Under the pieces are notes generated by a model, which had not been told where the DNA came from, searched no databases, and worked only from the letters and a program-made list of their open reading frames with translations. Source: an uncultured Clostridium sp. (lineage in GTDB: Bacteria; Bacillota; Clostridia; Lachnospirales; Lachnospiraceae). Taken from it: a stretch of DNA of 33,041 bases. The stretch covers positions 1-33,041 of the forward strand of contig UQJF01000015.1 of the NCBI GenBank assembly GCA_900541315.1, in the 5' to 3' direction. How positions within the stretch are numbered: position 1 is the first letter of the stretch; every line of letters begins with the position of its first letter. A program made the translations under genes and the position numbers. Shown one piece after another: positions 32,979 through 33,041 of this stretch.

Positions 32979-33041
32979 GACACTTCGAGAGACATTTTTT
33001 AATGAATCTGGTATACTGTAAGCACTATAGAAAGAAGAATC

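Noticed and set aside
32979..33000. Another copy of the dispersed repeat core (CTTCGAGAGACATTTTT)
   Set aside because: It resembles 22085-22102 but needs a gap and several mismatches; too weak to count.
1..33041. CRISPR array, rRNA, prophage integrase or replication origin
   Set aside because: No regularly spaced direct repeats, rRNA-like stretches, integrase motifs or DnaA-box clusters were seen on either strand.

Overview
The window looks like chromosomal DNA of an anaerobic Firmicute, most likely a Lachnospiraceae-type member of the Clostridia (inference). The grounds are strong AGGAGG ribosome sites, intrinsic terminators with long T-runs, a CsoR/CopA copper operon, an aldo-keto reductase with two iron-sulfur clusters, an hcp-type redox locus, and an RNA antiterminator in front of sugar PTS genes.

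Left part (1-20.0 kb), mostly housekeeping. It opens with a promoter, a fluoride riboswitch and its terminator, but no fluoride gene follows on that strand. Next are an AraC-type regulator (minus), an M20 amidohydrolase and a CobW-type GTPase (plus), a transglutaminase-like protein overlapping an uncharacterised protein, and a RelA/SpoT-domain protein with a C-terminal HEPN-like RNxxxH motif (minus). The csoR-copA operon has a textbook CsoR operator. Its copA ends in an extra metal-binding domain with its own internal ribosome site. Then come a PTS IIA and IIBC pair behind a RAT antiterminator/terminator, an ABC permease and ATPase with no binding protein nearby, a membrane-anchored polysaccharide deacetylase, a HIT hydrolase, a D-Ala-D-Ala carboxypeptidase and a K+(Na+)/H+ antiporter with C-terminal RCK-type domains.

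Middle (20.0-24.9 kb). A complete 1599-bp IS4-family element with 18-bp inverted repeats and an 8-bp target duplication sits in the loop of the antiporter gene's terminator. It is followed by a gene-free stretch dominated by a 163-bp imperfect palindrome. That palindrome belongs to a dispersed repeat whose 16-nt core recurs through the window, in four cases 22-27 nt upstream of a start codon. Then come the aldo-keto reductase, a 31-codon remnant of hcp, a ferredoxin-like protein and a divergent Crp/Fnr regulator.

Right part (24.9-33.0 kb), accessory. Two adjacent WYL-type regulators precede an RNA ligase RtcB overlapping a nucleotidyltransferase, a plausible RNA-repair module. After it come a Fic gene broken by an in-frame TGA, a DUF2075 helicase-like gene frameshifted exactly in its Walker A motif, an intact MazG-like pyrophosphohydrolase, and a truncated, interrupted remnant of a Schlafen/AlbA_2-type ATP-binding protein. 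Three broken conflict-type genes in a row suggest a decaying defence island.

All functional calls are from reading motifs by eye; no database search was run.
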